Shown here in pieces: positions 34,258 to 42,924 of a DNA stretch of 64,000 bases (position 1 is its first letter; each line of letters begins with the position of its first letter). Source of the stretch: Entomohabitans teleogrylli (GTDB lineage: Bacteria > Pseudomonadota > Gammaproteobacteria > Enterobacterales > Enterobacteriaceae). The position numbers were made by a program, and so were the translations under genes. Location of the stretch: assembly GCF_001484765.1 (NCBI RefSeq), contig NZ_KQ947380.1, positions 1-64,000 on the forward strand, read 5' to 3'. Below the pieces are notes generated by a model. It searched no databases, had not been told where the DNA came from, and saw only the letters and a program-made list of their open reading frames with translations.

Positions 34258-35469
34258 TTATTCGCTCTCGCTACCGCTTTGCTGCGCCTTTTGTTGCTGC
34301 CATTCCATTTGCTGTAACAGATCCCGCGGCCGGGCGCTGTCGACATAGCTGTGCTCAGAGGGATTGATCAGGAAGCTGTAGTTACGCACGAAGGGCACCG
34401 CGCAGGTGTTAAAGGCGATAATCCCGTCGGCGGTCTGGATCTGGTAGGCGTCAATATCCGCCCAGGCCCAGGCGTCCTGCAACAGCACCCGGCCAATGCA
34501 GGCGTCGAGATCCGCCGAGTAGCCGCAGGTAATCACACTGCCGATCGGCTGACCGTCGAGGAGCACCTGGTCGCCGCGCTGCGGTAGGCTGGCGGCGGGC
34601 CTGCCCGGCAGGCTCATCCCCACCACCCGCGCGCCCGGACCCTGTTCCACCCGGCGGGCGACGGCATCTAGGCCGATAAAGGTTTCTTTGTCGTAGCGCA
34701 GCGCCCACTGCATCTGAAGTTCGATGGGGCAACGGGTGTAGTCGTTAAACATCCCGGGTTCCCAGCACGGGTTTTCCAGTCGCGCCTGGACCTGATAATC
34801 CAGCCCGCCGGGCTGTAGATCGTATTTGGCGCCGGCCTCCAGCATCTGTTCCCAGACCTCCGCCAGCTCGTCGCGCGGGCCAATGAGTTTGTAGGAGTAT
34901 TCGCCGTGTTTGCCGCTGCGCAGCAGAATCAGGTCGTTATCGACGTGCATATGCTCCTGGAAGGGCAGGCCGATCACGTCCATACCGTAGACTTCCGCCA
35001 GCAACTCCCAGGCGTAGGGACCTTCGAAGTGGAGGATGCCCCACTGCGGGCTCAGCGATTCGATCGACTCAATGTCTTCGAAGGTCTCTTCGTTGCCGGC
35101 CAACTGATTGCGCAGTACCTCGCACAGCGCCTCGCCGGTCATCCATTCACTGATCAACAGAAAGCGTTCATCATCGCAGGCGATATACATATCGGCGCTA
35201 ACCTGGCCGTCGTCGTCAAGCAGCAGGCTGTACATAGCCTGTTCGTCGCGGATGGAAGAGACATCGCCGGACACCACCTGGTTGAGCAATTCCCAGGCGC
35301 TTTCGCCGTTAATGGCGGCAATGCCAAAGTGCGAATAATCGGCCAGCAGGATGTGTTTACGCAGCGCGTTGTGTTCCGTTGCGGCATCTGAATAGCGTAA
35401 CGGGATTGCGACACCGTTACGTTCACCGAGGGTGGCGCCGCGTTGTTGATGTAGTGTATTGAGTTTCAT
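34258..35469 (-). CDS. GcvT-family (aminomethyltransferase fold) folate-dependent enzyme
   Basis: A 403-residue protein of the GcvT family. The N-terminal half has LADYSHFGIAAINGESAWELLNQVV near residues 42-66 and DDDGQVSADMYIA near 89, where the GcvT catalytic Asp region lies; the C-terminal half has the RCPIELQMQWALRYDKETFIG segment and a beta-barrel end. The family uses tetrahydrofolate for one-carbon transfer. No glycine-cleavage partners are present. Within this operon it could methylate, demethylate or deaminate an ACP-bound intermediate. Its ATG overlaps the acp stop (ATGA). Confidence 0.82.
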   Translation of the reverse strand: MKLNTLHQQRGATLGERNGVAIPLRYSDAATEHNALRKHILLADYSHFGIAAINGESAWELLNQVVSGDVSSIRDEQAMYSLLLDDDGQVSADMYIACDDERFLLISEWMTGEALCEVLRNQLAGNEETFEDIESIESLSPQWGILHFEGPYAWELLAEVYGMDVIGLPFQEHMHVDNDLILLRSGKHGEYSYKLIGPRDELAEVWEQMLEAGAKYDLQPGGLDYQVQARLENPCWEPGMFNDYTRCPIELQMQWALRYDKETFIGLDAVARRVEQGPGARVVGMSLPGRPAASLPQRGDQVLLDGQPIGSVITCGYSADLDACIGRVLLQDAWAWADIDAYQIQTADGIIAFNTCAVPFVRNYSFLINPSEHSYVDSARPRDLLQQMEWQQQKAQQSGSESE

Positions 35470-35789
35470 GCGTTTTCCATTCCTTCGCTGTGCTGGTCCA
35501 GTGCCATGGCTTGTTGTCTTTCAATGACAAATGATGTCAGCGTGTTGACGCTGCGCATCCAGGAAGGGTCATCGCCCTCTTTGACGCGAATACCAAAGGT
35601 TTCATCCAGCAGTACGATCACCTCGGTGGCGTCGACGGAGTCAAGCTTCAGTCCACTGCCAAATAGCGGTGTGTCGTCATCAATTTGTTGGCTGTTCTGG
35701 TAAAGATTGAGGCGTTCGATAAGCCCGGTTTTGATGCTTTCCAGTACCGCTTTGCGTTTATCGATTGCGCTAATAAGTCCATTGTTCAT
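35466..35789 (-). CDS. Acyl carrier protein
   Basis: A 107-residue acidic carrier protein. The phosphopantetheine attachment site is Ser51 in GLKLDSVDATE, and the helix II region (VIVLLDETFGIRV) is typical. It is longer than FabAcpP (78) at both ends. It should be modified by the AcpS encoded at the head of the operon and carry the growing chain for the ketosynthases, reductases and dehydratase. Confidence 0.93.
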   Translation of the reverse strand: MNNGLISAIDKRKAVLESIKTGLIERLNLYQNSQQIDDDTPLFGSGLKLDSVDATEVIVLLDETFGIRVKEGDDPSWMRSVNTLTSFVIERQQAMALDQHSEGMENA

Positions 35790-35807
35790 GGTGGCGTTCT
35801 CTTTGAA

Positions 35808-36404
35808 TCAGTGAATGGGGGTAGGGGTGCCTTTGCTTTTCGCCAGTTCGCGATCGATACGGAAATTGACGATACGTCCGGAGCTGGCGACATGCCGACC
35901 GACGCGCGCTTCCACATCGTAATGGTGGAAGCCGTTGACATCGGCCATCACCAGCCGGCTGCAGACTTCGACGGTATCGCCCGGGGTGACGACATGGCGG
36001 AACTTCAGATCCTGCGATGCCAGGAAGCCGCCGACGCGCTCGCGCTCTTCGACTATCCGCTCCACACCTTCCGGCTGAACCAGCGAACGGGCGATATCGT
36101 CAAAGCGCTTCAGCGCCGTACCGGTGTCTTTTTCGTGGCGCTGGCAGTAGTCGCACAGTAGCGAGAAGTATTCGCTGGCCTGGCCGAAGATCTCGGCGAT
36201 CATTACGCCAGGCATCACCGGGTTATCCGGGAAATGCCCGGGAATGTAGGGTTCATTGAAGGTGACGTGTTTGATCACCGTGATGGAACCGCGCTCTCCC
36301 GGCGTGAAATCGACGATACGATCGACCATAAAAATTGGCGCGCGCCAGGCGCCGATACGCAAAAGCAGCGACGGGGAAACCAGAGTTTTAGTGTAATTAG
36401 CCAT
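35808..36404 (-). CDS. FabZ-like 3-hydroxyacyl-ACP dehydratase
   Basis: A 198-residue hotdog-fold protein. The catalytic motif is GHFPDNPVMPGVMIAEIFGQ near residues 56-75, with the His and the Glu of FabZ both present. It is about 50 residues longer than FabZ because of an Arg/Glu-rich insertion at about residues 85-125. It removes water from 3-hydroxyacyl-ACP, leaving a double bond that the FabL-like reductase may or may not reduce. AAGGGA lies 7 bases before the ATG at 36404. Confidence 0.9.
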   Translation of the reverse strand: MANYTKTLVSPSLLLRIGAWRAPIFMVDRIVDFTPGERGSITVIKHVTFNEPYIPGHFPDNPVMPGVMIAEIFGQASEYFSLLCDYCQRHEKDTGTALKRFDDIARSLVQPEGVERIVEERERVGGFLASQDLKFRHVVTPGDTVEVCSRLVMADVNGFHHYDVEARVGRHVASSGRIVNFRIDRELAKSKGTPTPIH

Positions 36405-36421
36405 TGAACATCCCTTATCAA

Positions 36422-37180
36422 TCAACGCATTACCAGACCACCATCGGCGACCAGGGTCTGGCCGACGATGTAGCTGGAGGCGTCGGAACTTAAAAATGCC
36501 ACCACGTTGGCAATCTCATCGGCCTGGCCGAGTCGCTTCAGCGGGATAGCGGATAACACGGTGCGTACCGTCTGGCGCGGGACCTTTTTGACCATCCGCG
36601 ATTCGATCATCCCGGGCGCTACCGCGTTCACCCGAATTCCCTTACTGGCCATTTCATTGGCTAATGTGCGCGTAAAGCCGATAATTCCGGCCTTCGCGGC
36701 GCTGTAGTTGGTCTGCCCAAAACTGGAGGTCACGCCGGAGACGGAAGAGATATTGACCACGCTGGCGCCGCGCGCGTGGCGCAGCAGCGGCAGTAATTGC
36801 CGGGTGACATTAAATGTGCCGTAGAGATTTACCTGAATAACCCGGTCGAATTCCTCATAGCTCATCGCAGAGAAAATGTTGTCTTTATAGATACCGGCAT
36901 TATTGATAAGAACGTGAATTGCGTGGGTATGCTGCTCTAATTTTCTGATCATCTCACCAACTGCATTATTATCGCTAATATCGCATGAGATGAGATGTAA
37001 AGCGTTACCTTCAGTATGGCTGGATTTTAAATTTTCCAGCCGGCTACTGTCGTGATGATAAATGGCATACACCTGCGCACCCTGATTGAGATAATTCTCA
37101 CATATGGCTAAACCGATATCTCCGCTGGCGCCGGTAATTAGCACGTTTTTTCCGCTCAGTTCCGGGTATATATACCGCAT
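36422..37180 (-). CDS. FabG-like 3-ketoacyl-ACP reductase
   Basis: A 252-residue classical SDR. The cofactor motif TGASGDIG is near residue 15, NNAGIY near 90, and the catalytic Ser-Tyr-Lys as ISSVSG and YSAAK. The C-terminal GQTLVADGG is typical of FabG. It reduces the 3-keto group after each condensation. Start chosen at 37180 after AGGAAAAGG; a longer in-frame reading overlaps acpS without support. Confidence 0.92.
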   Translation of the reverse strand: MRYIYPELSGKNVLITGASGDIGLAICENYLNQGAQVYAIYHHDSSRLENLKSSHTEGNALHLISCDISDNNAVGEMIRKLEQHTHAIHVLINNAGIYKDNIFSAMSYEEFDRVIQVNLYGTFNVTRQLLPLLRHARGASVVNISSVSGVTSSFGQTNYSAAKAGIIGFTRTLANEMASKGIRVNAVAPGMIESRMVKKVPRQTVRTVLSAIPLKRLGQADEIANVVAFLSSDASSYIVGQTLVADGGLVMR

Positions 37181-37202
37181 AATACGCCTTTTCCTGGTGA
37201 GT

Positions 37203-37571
37203 TTAGTTGAATGCCGCCATGGCAATCGCGTGTGATTTACAATGGGAGATACTCAGGGACGCATGAGTTAAATGGCGCTCCAGCATGAGTCTGGCGAACT
37301 GGCTGGTAAACTGATAATACGGGCCGCCGAGTTCATCGTGGCGTATTTCAATATCATGAAAAGCGATGCCGAGACGAAATCCGGTGCCGAGGGCTTTGAC
37401 GGCGGCCTCTTTGGCGGCCCAGAATCCGGCCAGTCGTTCGCAATTGGCGCTGAGATCGCCGATTTCCGTGCGCTCCCGTGGGGTCAACAGGCGTTCAATT
37501 AATGGGGTGCCGCTACGTTGCAATGCGCTGGCAACGCGATCGATTTCGATAATATCCACGCCAATATTCAT
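37203..37571 (-). CDS. acpS: Holo-ACP synthase (4'-phosphopantetheinyl transferase, AcpS type)
   Basis: A 122-residue AcpS-type transferase. The Mg-binding motif VDIIEIDR starts at residue 5 and the second motif FWAAKEAAVKALGTGF lies near residue 55. It activates the cluster's ACP by adding phosphopantetheine from CoA. It is the first gene of the operon. The ATG at 37571 is preferred; a GTG at 37577 with AGGGAT just upstream is an alternative. This should be a second, dedicated copy beside the housekeeping AcpS next to pdxJ. Confidence 0.9.
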   Translation of the reverse strand: MNIGVDIIEIDRVASALQRSGTPLIERLLTPRERTEIGDLSANCERLAGFWAAKEAAVKALGTGFRLGIAFHDIEIRHDELGGPYYQFTSQFARLMLERHLTHASLSISHCKSHAIAMAAFN

Positions 37572-37600
37572 TCGCACTTATCCCTGATTATGATATTTCT

Positions 37601-37636
37601 CAGATAATACGCATTCACGCCGTGAGATTTTATCTG
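37601..37636 (-). promoter_or_regulatory. Nested inverted repeat upstream of the lipid operon
   Basis: CAGATAA (37601-37607) pairs with TTATCTG (37630-37636) and inside it TCACG pairs with CGTGA around one base. It lies 30-65 bases upstream of acpS, a natural place for an operator or leader hairpin. The surrounding gap 37572-38313 is AT-rich up to about 38090 and holds no gene that I can see; I find no convincing -35/-10 pair. Confidence 0.4.
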
Positions 37637-38313
37637 GCACGTTATTTGAGAAGATGTAAATTAAATATATCAATATCGATAGCCGGATCTTCAAATAGTA
37701 TTGCGCGTATAAAAAAACGGCGTCGATAGAGGATGAAAAACCAGATCAGGGTAGTCCGTGTTTAATTTTTCGACTGAAGATGTTCACTTTTTAAATCCTT
37801 TATTTATTAGTTCTTATGCTGTGTGTTCTTTTATTATTAGCATGATGAATGTGAATGGCAACCTGACAAATATTTAGAAACATCTGAAAAGCATTTATTG
37901 TGTATTGATTGATTTGTCATTTTTCAGTTCATTTTATCTGGTTTGATGAATATTCTTAAAAAAATTACGCAGTAATATCTCGCGAAAGAAACGGTATTTT
38001 TCGCTAATCTAAAGATTATATTTTTACCGGGGATGTATTTTCCTGATAGTGCTCTGTGAATATCCCGGTTCGCGAGTTATTTTAGTTTGCGTCATGGGAT
38101 GGCCGGTGTCAGGAGCGGCGATCGCGGAATCGCGGGAATTTTCCCGGTGAGCCAGGCCTGCGCAGTGGCGGGGCCTGGCGGCCCAGGCTCCGGGGCACGT
38201 TGCGGACAAAATAAACCGTAGGGCAGGATGATTTCCGTGCTGGCGATCGCTTTTCATCGCGGGGTGACAGAGTCAGAATACCAGGAGCAGGGGAAAGGCG
38301 GGGGCAAGAAAAC

Positions 38314-38958
38314 ATGCAGCAGCTGATTGTGGAGCACTGGCGGGTGCACTACCGGGAAGCGGCCCGTGGCGTGGTGGTTCCGGACGGTTGTCGGGATATC
38401 ATTTTTTTCCACCATGGCGAGTGGCGCCGGAAGTTAACGCTCACTGAGCTCGATAGCTGTGCTTATCGGGTAGAAGGCGCCGCCGGGGATCGTTATGAAG
38501 GGTTTCGCCTGCGGCCGGACTGTGTGATCGATGGCGGTCGATTGCGCCGTTATCTTGATGATCCGCGCCTGACGCCGGACCATCCGCGGCTGATGTCGAT
38601 TATCCACGATACGGTCAGCGTCGACGGGCAACTTGCCGAGGCATTGCAGGCGCTACAGGAAATCGGCGATCTGTCCGGGGCAAGTCAACTGCTGGGGGTT
38701 AGCGGGCGCACCTTTGAGCGGCTGGTAAAAAGTAAAACCGGCAAGAGTCCGCTGTTCTGGCTGCGTTTGTTACGTATGAGGCGAACCGCGGCCATGCTGG
38801 CGGCTTCCGGGAGCGCGCTGTCAGAGGTGGCGCTGGATGGCGGCTATTGCGACCAGTCGCATATGAACCGCGAGTTCCGGCTGTGGCTGGGAATAACGCC
38901 CGCCGCTTTGCGTACTGATACGCGCTGGCAGCAGGCGTTTGTTAAAGGCTACGATTAA
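38314..38958 (+). CDS. AraC-family transcriptional regulator
   Basis: A 214-residue AraC-type regulator. The C-terminal third has the two helix-turn-helix units: LSGASQLLGVSGRTFERLVK near residue 123 and LSEVALDGGYCDQSHMNREF near 170. The N-terminal part begins with PDGCRDIIF, the pattern of AraC proteins with a small DUF6597-type domain. It is divergent from the lipid operon, with 740 bases of AT-rich DNA between, so it could control that operon. Its stop overlaps that of the VOC gene downstream on the other strand. Confidence 0.85.
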   Translation: MQQLIVEHWRVHYREAARGVVVPDGCRDIIFFHHGEWRRKLTLTELDSCAYRVEGAAGDRYEGFRLRPDCVIDGGRLRRYLDDPRLTPDHPRLMSIIHDTVSVDGQLAEALQALQEIGDLSGASQLLGVSGRTFERLVKSKTGKSPLFWLRLLRMRRTAAMLAASGSALSEVALDGGYCDQSHMNREFRLWLGITPAALRTDTRWQQAFVKGYD

Positions 38959-39335
38959 TTCAGGGGGGTGCAAATCTCCACGAGGTTATGTTCCGGATCC
39001 GCGACGTAGCATAGCGTTTGTCCCCATGCCGCGGTCTCAATTCCGGAAACCGTGTGGGCTCCGGCCTCCAGGGCCTGGTTCAGGGCCGCCGCAACATCAT
39101 CGGTGGTGAAGGCCAGTTCAAACGTCGGGTGGCGATAATCGCTGCGCCCCGCAGCGATCCCTGACTGCGCCAGGAGCTTTCTGGAGCAGAATGCCAGCCG
39201 CGTCGCGCCAGTGTCCAGCTCTCCCCAGTTTTTATCATCGTGTAAATAGCGGATCTCAAAACCAAACGCGCGGTGATAAAAATCCAGCATCTGTGGTACG
39301 TCATCGACATATAGAATGGTCCAGGCAAATTGCAT
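38955..39335 (-). CDS. VOC-superfamily (glyoxalase/bleomycin-resistance fold) protein
   Basis: A 126-residue vicinal-oxygen-chelate protein with paired beta-alpha-beta units: YVDDVPQMLDFYHRAFGFE near residue 10 and YVADPEHNLVEICTPL at the end, where the Glu is a probable metal ligand. The function is not defined. It is convergent with the AraC gene and their stop codons overlap by three bases; such AraC-VOC pairs suggest a shared role. Confidence 0.88.
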   Translation of the reverse strand: MQFAWTILYVDDVPQMLDFYHRAFGFEIRYLHDDKNWGELDTGATRLAFCSRKLLAQSGIAAGRSDYRHPTFELAFTTDDVAAALNQALEAGAHTVSGIETAAWGQTLCYVADPEHNLVEICTPLN

Positions 39336-39513
39336 ATCAGTTACTCCCGTTGGCTCTGTGTCACGTTAGTTATAGCGCCGGGCGGGGTGCCGGTATTGGA
39401 TAAAAACGACAGGGGAAAGAGATAGCGCGAGGCGCGCCTGAAGGGGATTGCCAGAGAGGGGATACAGAGCCATCCGGGGCGGGCGATGACTCTGTTTTGA
39501 AGCTGACGCAGGG

Positions 39514-40902
39514 TCAGGCAACGGCGAACGCCTGATGTTTGGCCAGATAGAAGGGCCGCAAATACGCCACGCTATTCGACAGCGGCAGTACGTCGTCGCT
39601 GAGCTGAATATTCAGGGTCTGCCGAAGATACTGGCGGCGGGCGGTGATGCGTTGCCACAACTGCGGATAGTGCTGGCTAATTTTCTGCCGCAGGGCGCCA
39701 TCCGCCAGCGCCACGCACTCCTCCGCGCTGGCGCCGGTATAGCCAGCGACCGAAGGGATGATGTCAATCTGCAGAATCATGCCGCTTTTCAGCGTTTCCA
39801 CAGAGCCGTTATAGACCGGCGAGGACATCCACTCCTCATCCGCTACCAGGTGGCCGGGGTTGAGGTGCCAGCCATAGCGCGCTTTCGGGAAGACCTGCTC
39901 GATAGTATCGTACAACTGGCCGCCGGGCATGCCGACATGAATATTTTCCAGCCAGGCCACTACGGCGCCGAAATAGGGACCGGCGATGCGCTCCAGATAG
40001 TCCTGCTGGCCCTGCGGCAGCTCGCTGCGATCGGCAATAACGAAACCGCAGCGGCTGGAAAGCCCACCCTTAAAGCCAACCGTCAGTGACAGCGGATCGC
40101 CGCGCTGAACTTTTTTTGTGGTCGGATAAAGGTTGGCCTTTTCAAAACGTTGCCCGGTAGCGGCGATGGTGACAACCGAGTGGTACTGGCCCTCTGCGGA
40201 TAAACGGGCGCCTAACTGGCACTCCATGACCCCGGGTTCGACCGCGTCCATGGCGTCTAAAATACAGTTGGATGACAGATTCGCGCCGTACTCGTAGTGG
40301 GCAATCTCGTTTTCGTTGTTGGTGACCCGCGCGCCATCGGCGCCGCCGATGAACAGGTGCGCGGCATTTTCCAGCGTGGCGCCTGCCGTGGACTGTTGGA
40401 TGGCGTCGACAATAAACCACGGTAAATCAAAATAGCGCTTACCCGACGATGCGGTTGGAGTAAACATCTTCCAGCCCACCAGACCGATTTTGTGTTTGCT
40501 GCCCAGACCGGCGGCGCTGAAAATGTCCGCCAGCGGTCTTTCATTATCCATCGGTTGATTGGGTAATGAGAAGAAAGGGCAGTGAGCGGCGGTCACCGGA
40601 ATACGTGAAAAGTTGGCCATTTTCATGTTTTCGTTACCGAGGATAGCGGTGGCGGCGCCTGAATCCTCCAGCACCAGCACGGCCTCTTCAAACCGCGGGA
40701 TAAACCCGGTCAAATACTCGAAGTTGCCGCCGTGCTCTTTATCGGCATAGATGACCAGCGCATCAAAACCTTCACGCTGCATCCCGGCCAGCACTTTGTT
40801 GAGGCGTTCGCGGATTGTTTCATCGCTTAACAACACTGGCGGGACGTTTAACTGTTTTTCCGGAGAATCAACCGTTTTCAGGGTAATCATTCGGGTGGTC
40901 AT
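39514..40902 (-). CDS. M24-family (creatinase/Xaa-Pro peptidase-like) protein
   Basis: A 462-residue protein with an N-terminal creatinase domain (LNKVLAGMQREGFDALVIYADKE region near 35-55) and a C-terminal pita-bread domain from about residue 190. The metal sites of M24 peptidases look incomplete: the first Asp position reads LTVGFKGG and the second RCGFVIA, while NPGHL (His) and EECVAL (Glu) remain. This favours a metal-free creatinase-like hydrolase over an aminopeptidase. It stands alone. ATG at 40902 has GGAG 11 bases upstream. Confidence 0.8.
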   Translation of the reverse strand: MTTRMITLKTVDSPEKQLNVPPVLLSDETIRERLNKVLAGMQREGFDALVIYADKEHGGNFEYLTGFIPRFEEAVLVLEDSGAATAILGNENMKMANFSRIPVTAAHCPFFSLPNQPMDNERPLADIFSAAGLGSKHKIGLVGWKMFTPTASSGKRYFDLPWFIVDAIQQSTAGATLENAAHLFIGGADGARVTNNENEIAHYEYGANLSSNCILDAMDAVEPGVMECQLGARLSAEGQYHSVVTIAATGQRFEKANLYPTTKKVQRGDPLSLTVGFKGGLSSRCGFVIADRSELPQGQQDYLERIAGPYFGAVVAWLENIHVGMPGGQLYDTIEQVFPKARYGWHLNPGHLVADEEWMSSPVYNGSVETLKSGMILQIDIIPSVAGYTGASAEECVALADGALRQKISQHYPQLWQRITARRQYLRQTLNIQLSDDVLPLSNSVAYLRPFYLAKHQAFAVA

Positions 40903-41027
40903 GCGGGGAGAATCTCCTTTTCACTGGGCGTTGCGATGAGCGCAACATTGATTTTCTGCAGCCTTTTATCCGGCAGCAGAGCAGTAACCAAAGCGGCCAT
41001 GGCGCCGTTGTACGACGGCGCCTTCTG

Positions 41028-41312
41028 TCATTCCAGCGCCGCGACGTCGTGGATTTTGCCGGTATAGCCGGTTTTGGCAATGGCGCCCAGCAGCCGCTGG
41101 TCGTCAAAATCCGCCGGGACGATCACTTCCGCCTGACGCGTTTTCAGCGACGCTTTGGCTTTGATGACGCCATCGGTAGTGCGCAGCGCCTGGTTGATTG
41201 AAATCACGCACAGCGAGCAGGTCATCTGCTCGACATCAATGGTGACCTTCTTGTTGGCAGACCAGGCCAGCGGGGTGAATAGCACCAGTAACAGACACAG
41301 ACATTTTTTCAT
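41028..41312 (-). CDS. MerP-like periplasmic heavy-metal-binding protein
   Basis: A 94-residue protein with a signal peptide (ends LAWSA) and one heavy-metal-associated domain whose motif is MTCSLC at residues 30-35. MerP carries mercuric ions to MerT in the periplasm. Its ATG overlaps the stop of the MerT-like gene (ATGA). No merA, merR or merC is present nearby, so classical mercury detoxification is unlikely; copper or another soft metal is possible. Confidence 0.88.
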   Translation of the reverse strand: MKKCLCLLLVLFTPLAWSANKKVTIDVEQMTCSLCVISINQALRTTDGVIKAKASLKTRQAEVIVPADFDDQRLLGAIAKTGYTGKIHDVAALE

Positions 41313-41665
41313 TCCATCAGCTCCCACAGCCAGGATAAAACATACGGCCAGCTCAGCAGCGCGATGACCAGCGGCAACGCCAGCCAGTAAAGCCACAGCA
41401 GCGTACGGCGACTGACCACGTTGACGCACACCGGGCGCGGCGACAGATACAGTCGCCAGAAGCCCGCCGCCATCAGCCCCACCGACACGATAGTCATCGG
41501 AATCTGCAGCCAGGCGAACGCTGCGATGCCGATAAATCCGGCGGCGGAAATCCCGAACAGCAGATACAGCAGCGGCCCGATACAGCACAATGTCGAGGCT
41601 AAGGCGGCAAACAGCGCCGCCAGCAGCATGGCGACGCTTTTCTTAACGCTGTTCGACGGCGACAT
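41309..41665 (-). CDS. MerT-like inner-membrane metal transporter
   Basis: A protein of about 118 residues with three hydrophobic segments. The vicinal cysteines in the first helix (STLCCIGP near residues 25-32) are those of MerT. The second cytoplasmic Cys pair of MerT is reduced to one (RPVCVN). I start it at 41665, which overlaps the transglutaminase gene by 23 bases; a start at 41629 is possible. It should take metal from the MerP-like partner across the inner membrane. Confidence 0.82.
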   Translation of the reverse strand: MSPSNSVKKSVAMLLAALFAALASTLCCIGPLLYLLFGISAAGFIGIAAFAWLQIPMTIVSVGLMAAGFWRLYLSPRPVCVNVVSRRTLLWLYWLALPLVIALLSWPYVLSWLWELME

Positions 41666-42788
41666 AGTCATAGCTGAACACTGCCGGATCGTAGAAGTTG
41701 AGCGGATCGCCATCCACCTCGGCATAAGGGTAGCCGAAGTTGTTGATATCCCCCTGTTCCGCCGCCGGCGACAGGGCAAAATCGCGACCGTGGTTGAAAC
41801 CCACCCAGTTCATCTCCTGGTTGCCAAACAGATAATCGCTCACCGCCTCTACCGCCGGATCGCCATTCTCCTTGTCTTCGGCCAGACGCATTTTGGTGAC
41901 ATCGGCGGGATCTGCCGGTAGCCAGCCGTAGCCCGCCAGCCAGAACATGGCCCGGCAGTGCTGGGCGCCGCTGATTTTCGCGACCCCCCGGGCATCGGCG
42001 CTGCCGAACGCTTTTGCGGAGTAAGCCGCCAGTTTGCGCGTCGCCCCGAGGCGAATACCGAACATTTCACGCGCCGGGATCCCCGTGGCGCGGCACAGCG
42101 CGACAAATACCGAGTTAATGTCGGTGCATTTACCGCCCAGTTTGCCTTCTTTGAGGATCTGGCCGACATCGCCGGTACCGCAGCCGATAACCGAATCGTC
42201 GCGATGCATATGGGTTTTCACCCAGTCATAAATCAGTTTTGCCTGTTTAAGCGGTGATTTTTCGCTGCCGACGATTTTCATCGCCGTCTCTTTGACGATG
42301 CCGTCGGTGGCGATATGCGGCGTGGCTTCCAGATACGGTTTCACCTCTGGCGGGAATACCAGGTCGCTCTCCGGGATCTGCCAGCCGTCGAGCTGGTGGT
42401 TTTTCATCGGCTCCAGATCCTGGGTTTCAATCAGCATTTCCACTTTTACTTCCATCGGGCCTTTGGAGTCCGGCCAGGTGGCGAACAGCGTTTTGGCGCC
42501 ATAGCGGTTGTTGGCGGTTAAGTACGCCTGCTGATAATTGCCGGAAAAGGTGAGCTTCTGTAACTGTTGAAAAGACGTGTCTTCAGGGACCGGGATCCAC
42601 AGCTTTACCTCACCCTCTGAGCCGCCGGGCGGCTTCAGGTTATAGGTCTGGGTCATCAGAAAACGGCGGCGAGTTGCAACGGCGCAGGCGCTCTGCGGCT
42701 CAGCCTGGCGGGATTCTGACCATACCGGCGTGATAAACCCGAGGGAAGAGAGCGCGGCCGCGCCCTTAAGAAAATGACGTCTTTCCAT
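41643..42788 (-). CDS. Tat-exported transglutaminase-like protein
   Basis: A 381-residue protein. The N-terminus is a twin-arginine signal (ERRHFLKGAAALSSLGF), so it is exported folded. The transglutaminase-like core has Cys in GKCTDINSVFVALCRATGIP near residue 214, His in GAQHCRAMFWL near 258 and Asp in LPADPADV near 275. Such proteins act as proteases or cross-linkers in the envelope. It is the first gene of a trio with merT- and merP-like genes. AAGGA precedes the ATG. A small hairpin lies in the leader at 42806-42823. Confidence 0.85.
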   Translation of the reverse strand: MERRHFLKGAAALSSLGFITPVWSESRQAEPQSACAVATRRRFLMTQTYNLKPPGGSEGEVKLWIPVPEDTSFQQLQKLTFSGNYQQAYLTANNRYGAKTLFATWPDSKGPMEVKVEMLIETQDLEPMKNHQLDGWQIPESDLVFPPEVKPYLEATPHIATDGIVKETAMKIVGSEKSPLKQAKLIYDWVKTHMHRDDSVIGCGTGDVGQILKEGKLGGKCTDINSVFVALCRATGIPAREMFGIRLGATRKLAAYSAKAFGSADARGVAKISGAQHCRAMFWLAGYGWLPADPADVTKMRLAEDKENGDPAVEAVSDYLFGNQEMNWVGFNHGRDFALSPAAEQGDINNFGYPYAEVDGDPLNFYDPAVFSYDYVAVEQR

Positions 42789-42924
42789 TCGTGATTCCTT
42801 TTTGTCTCCAGGGAAAGCTGGAGCTTAACCCCGCACCTGCGGAGGCCGGGAAGTATTATGCGTGGCGATAGCGTGGGGAACAAATCATTTCAATGAATGG
42901 AATGGCGATAATTTATACCGTATT

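Noticed and set aside
41028-42788. Mercury-resistance operon
   Set aside because: MerT- and MerP-like genes are present, but merR, merA and merC are absent and MerT has lost a cysteine; a mercury role is not supported.
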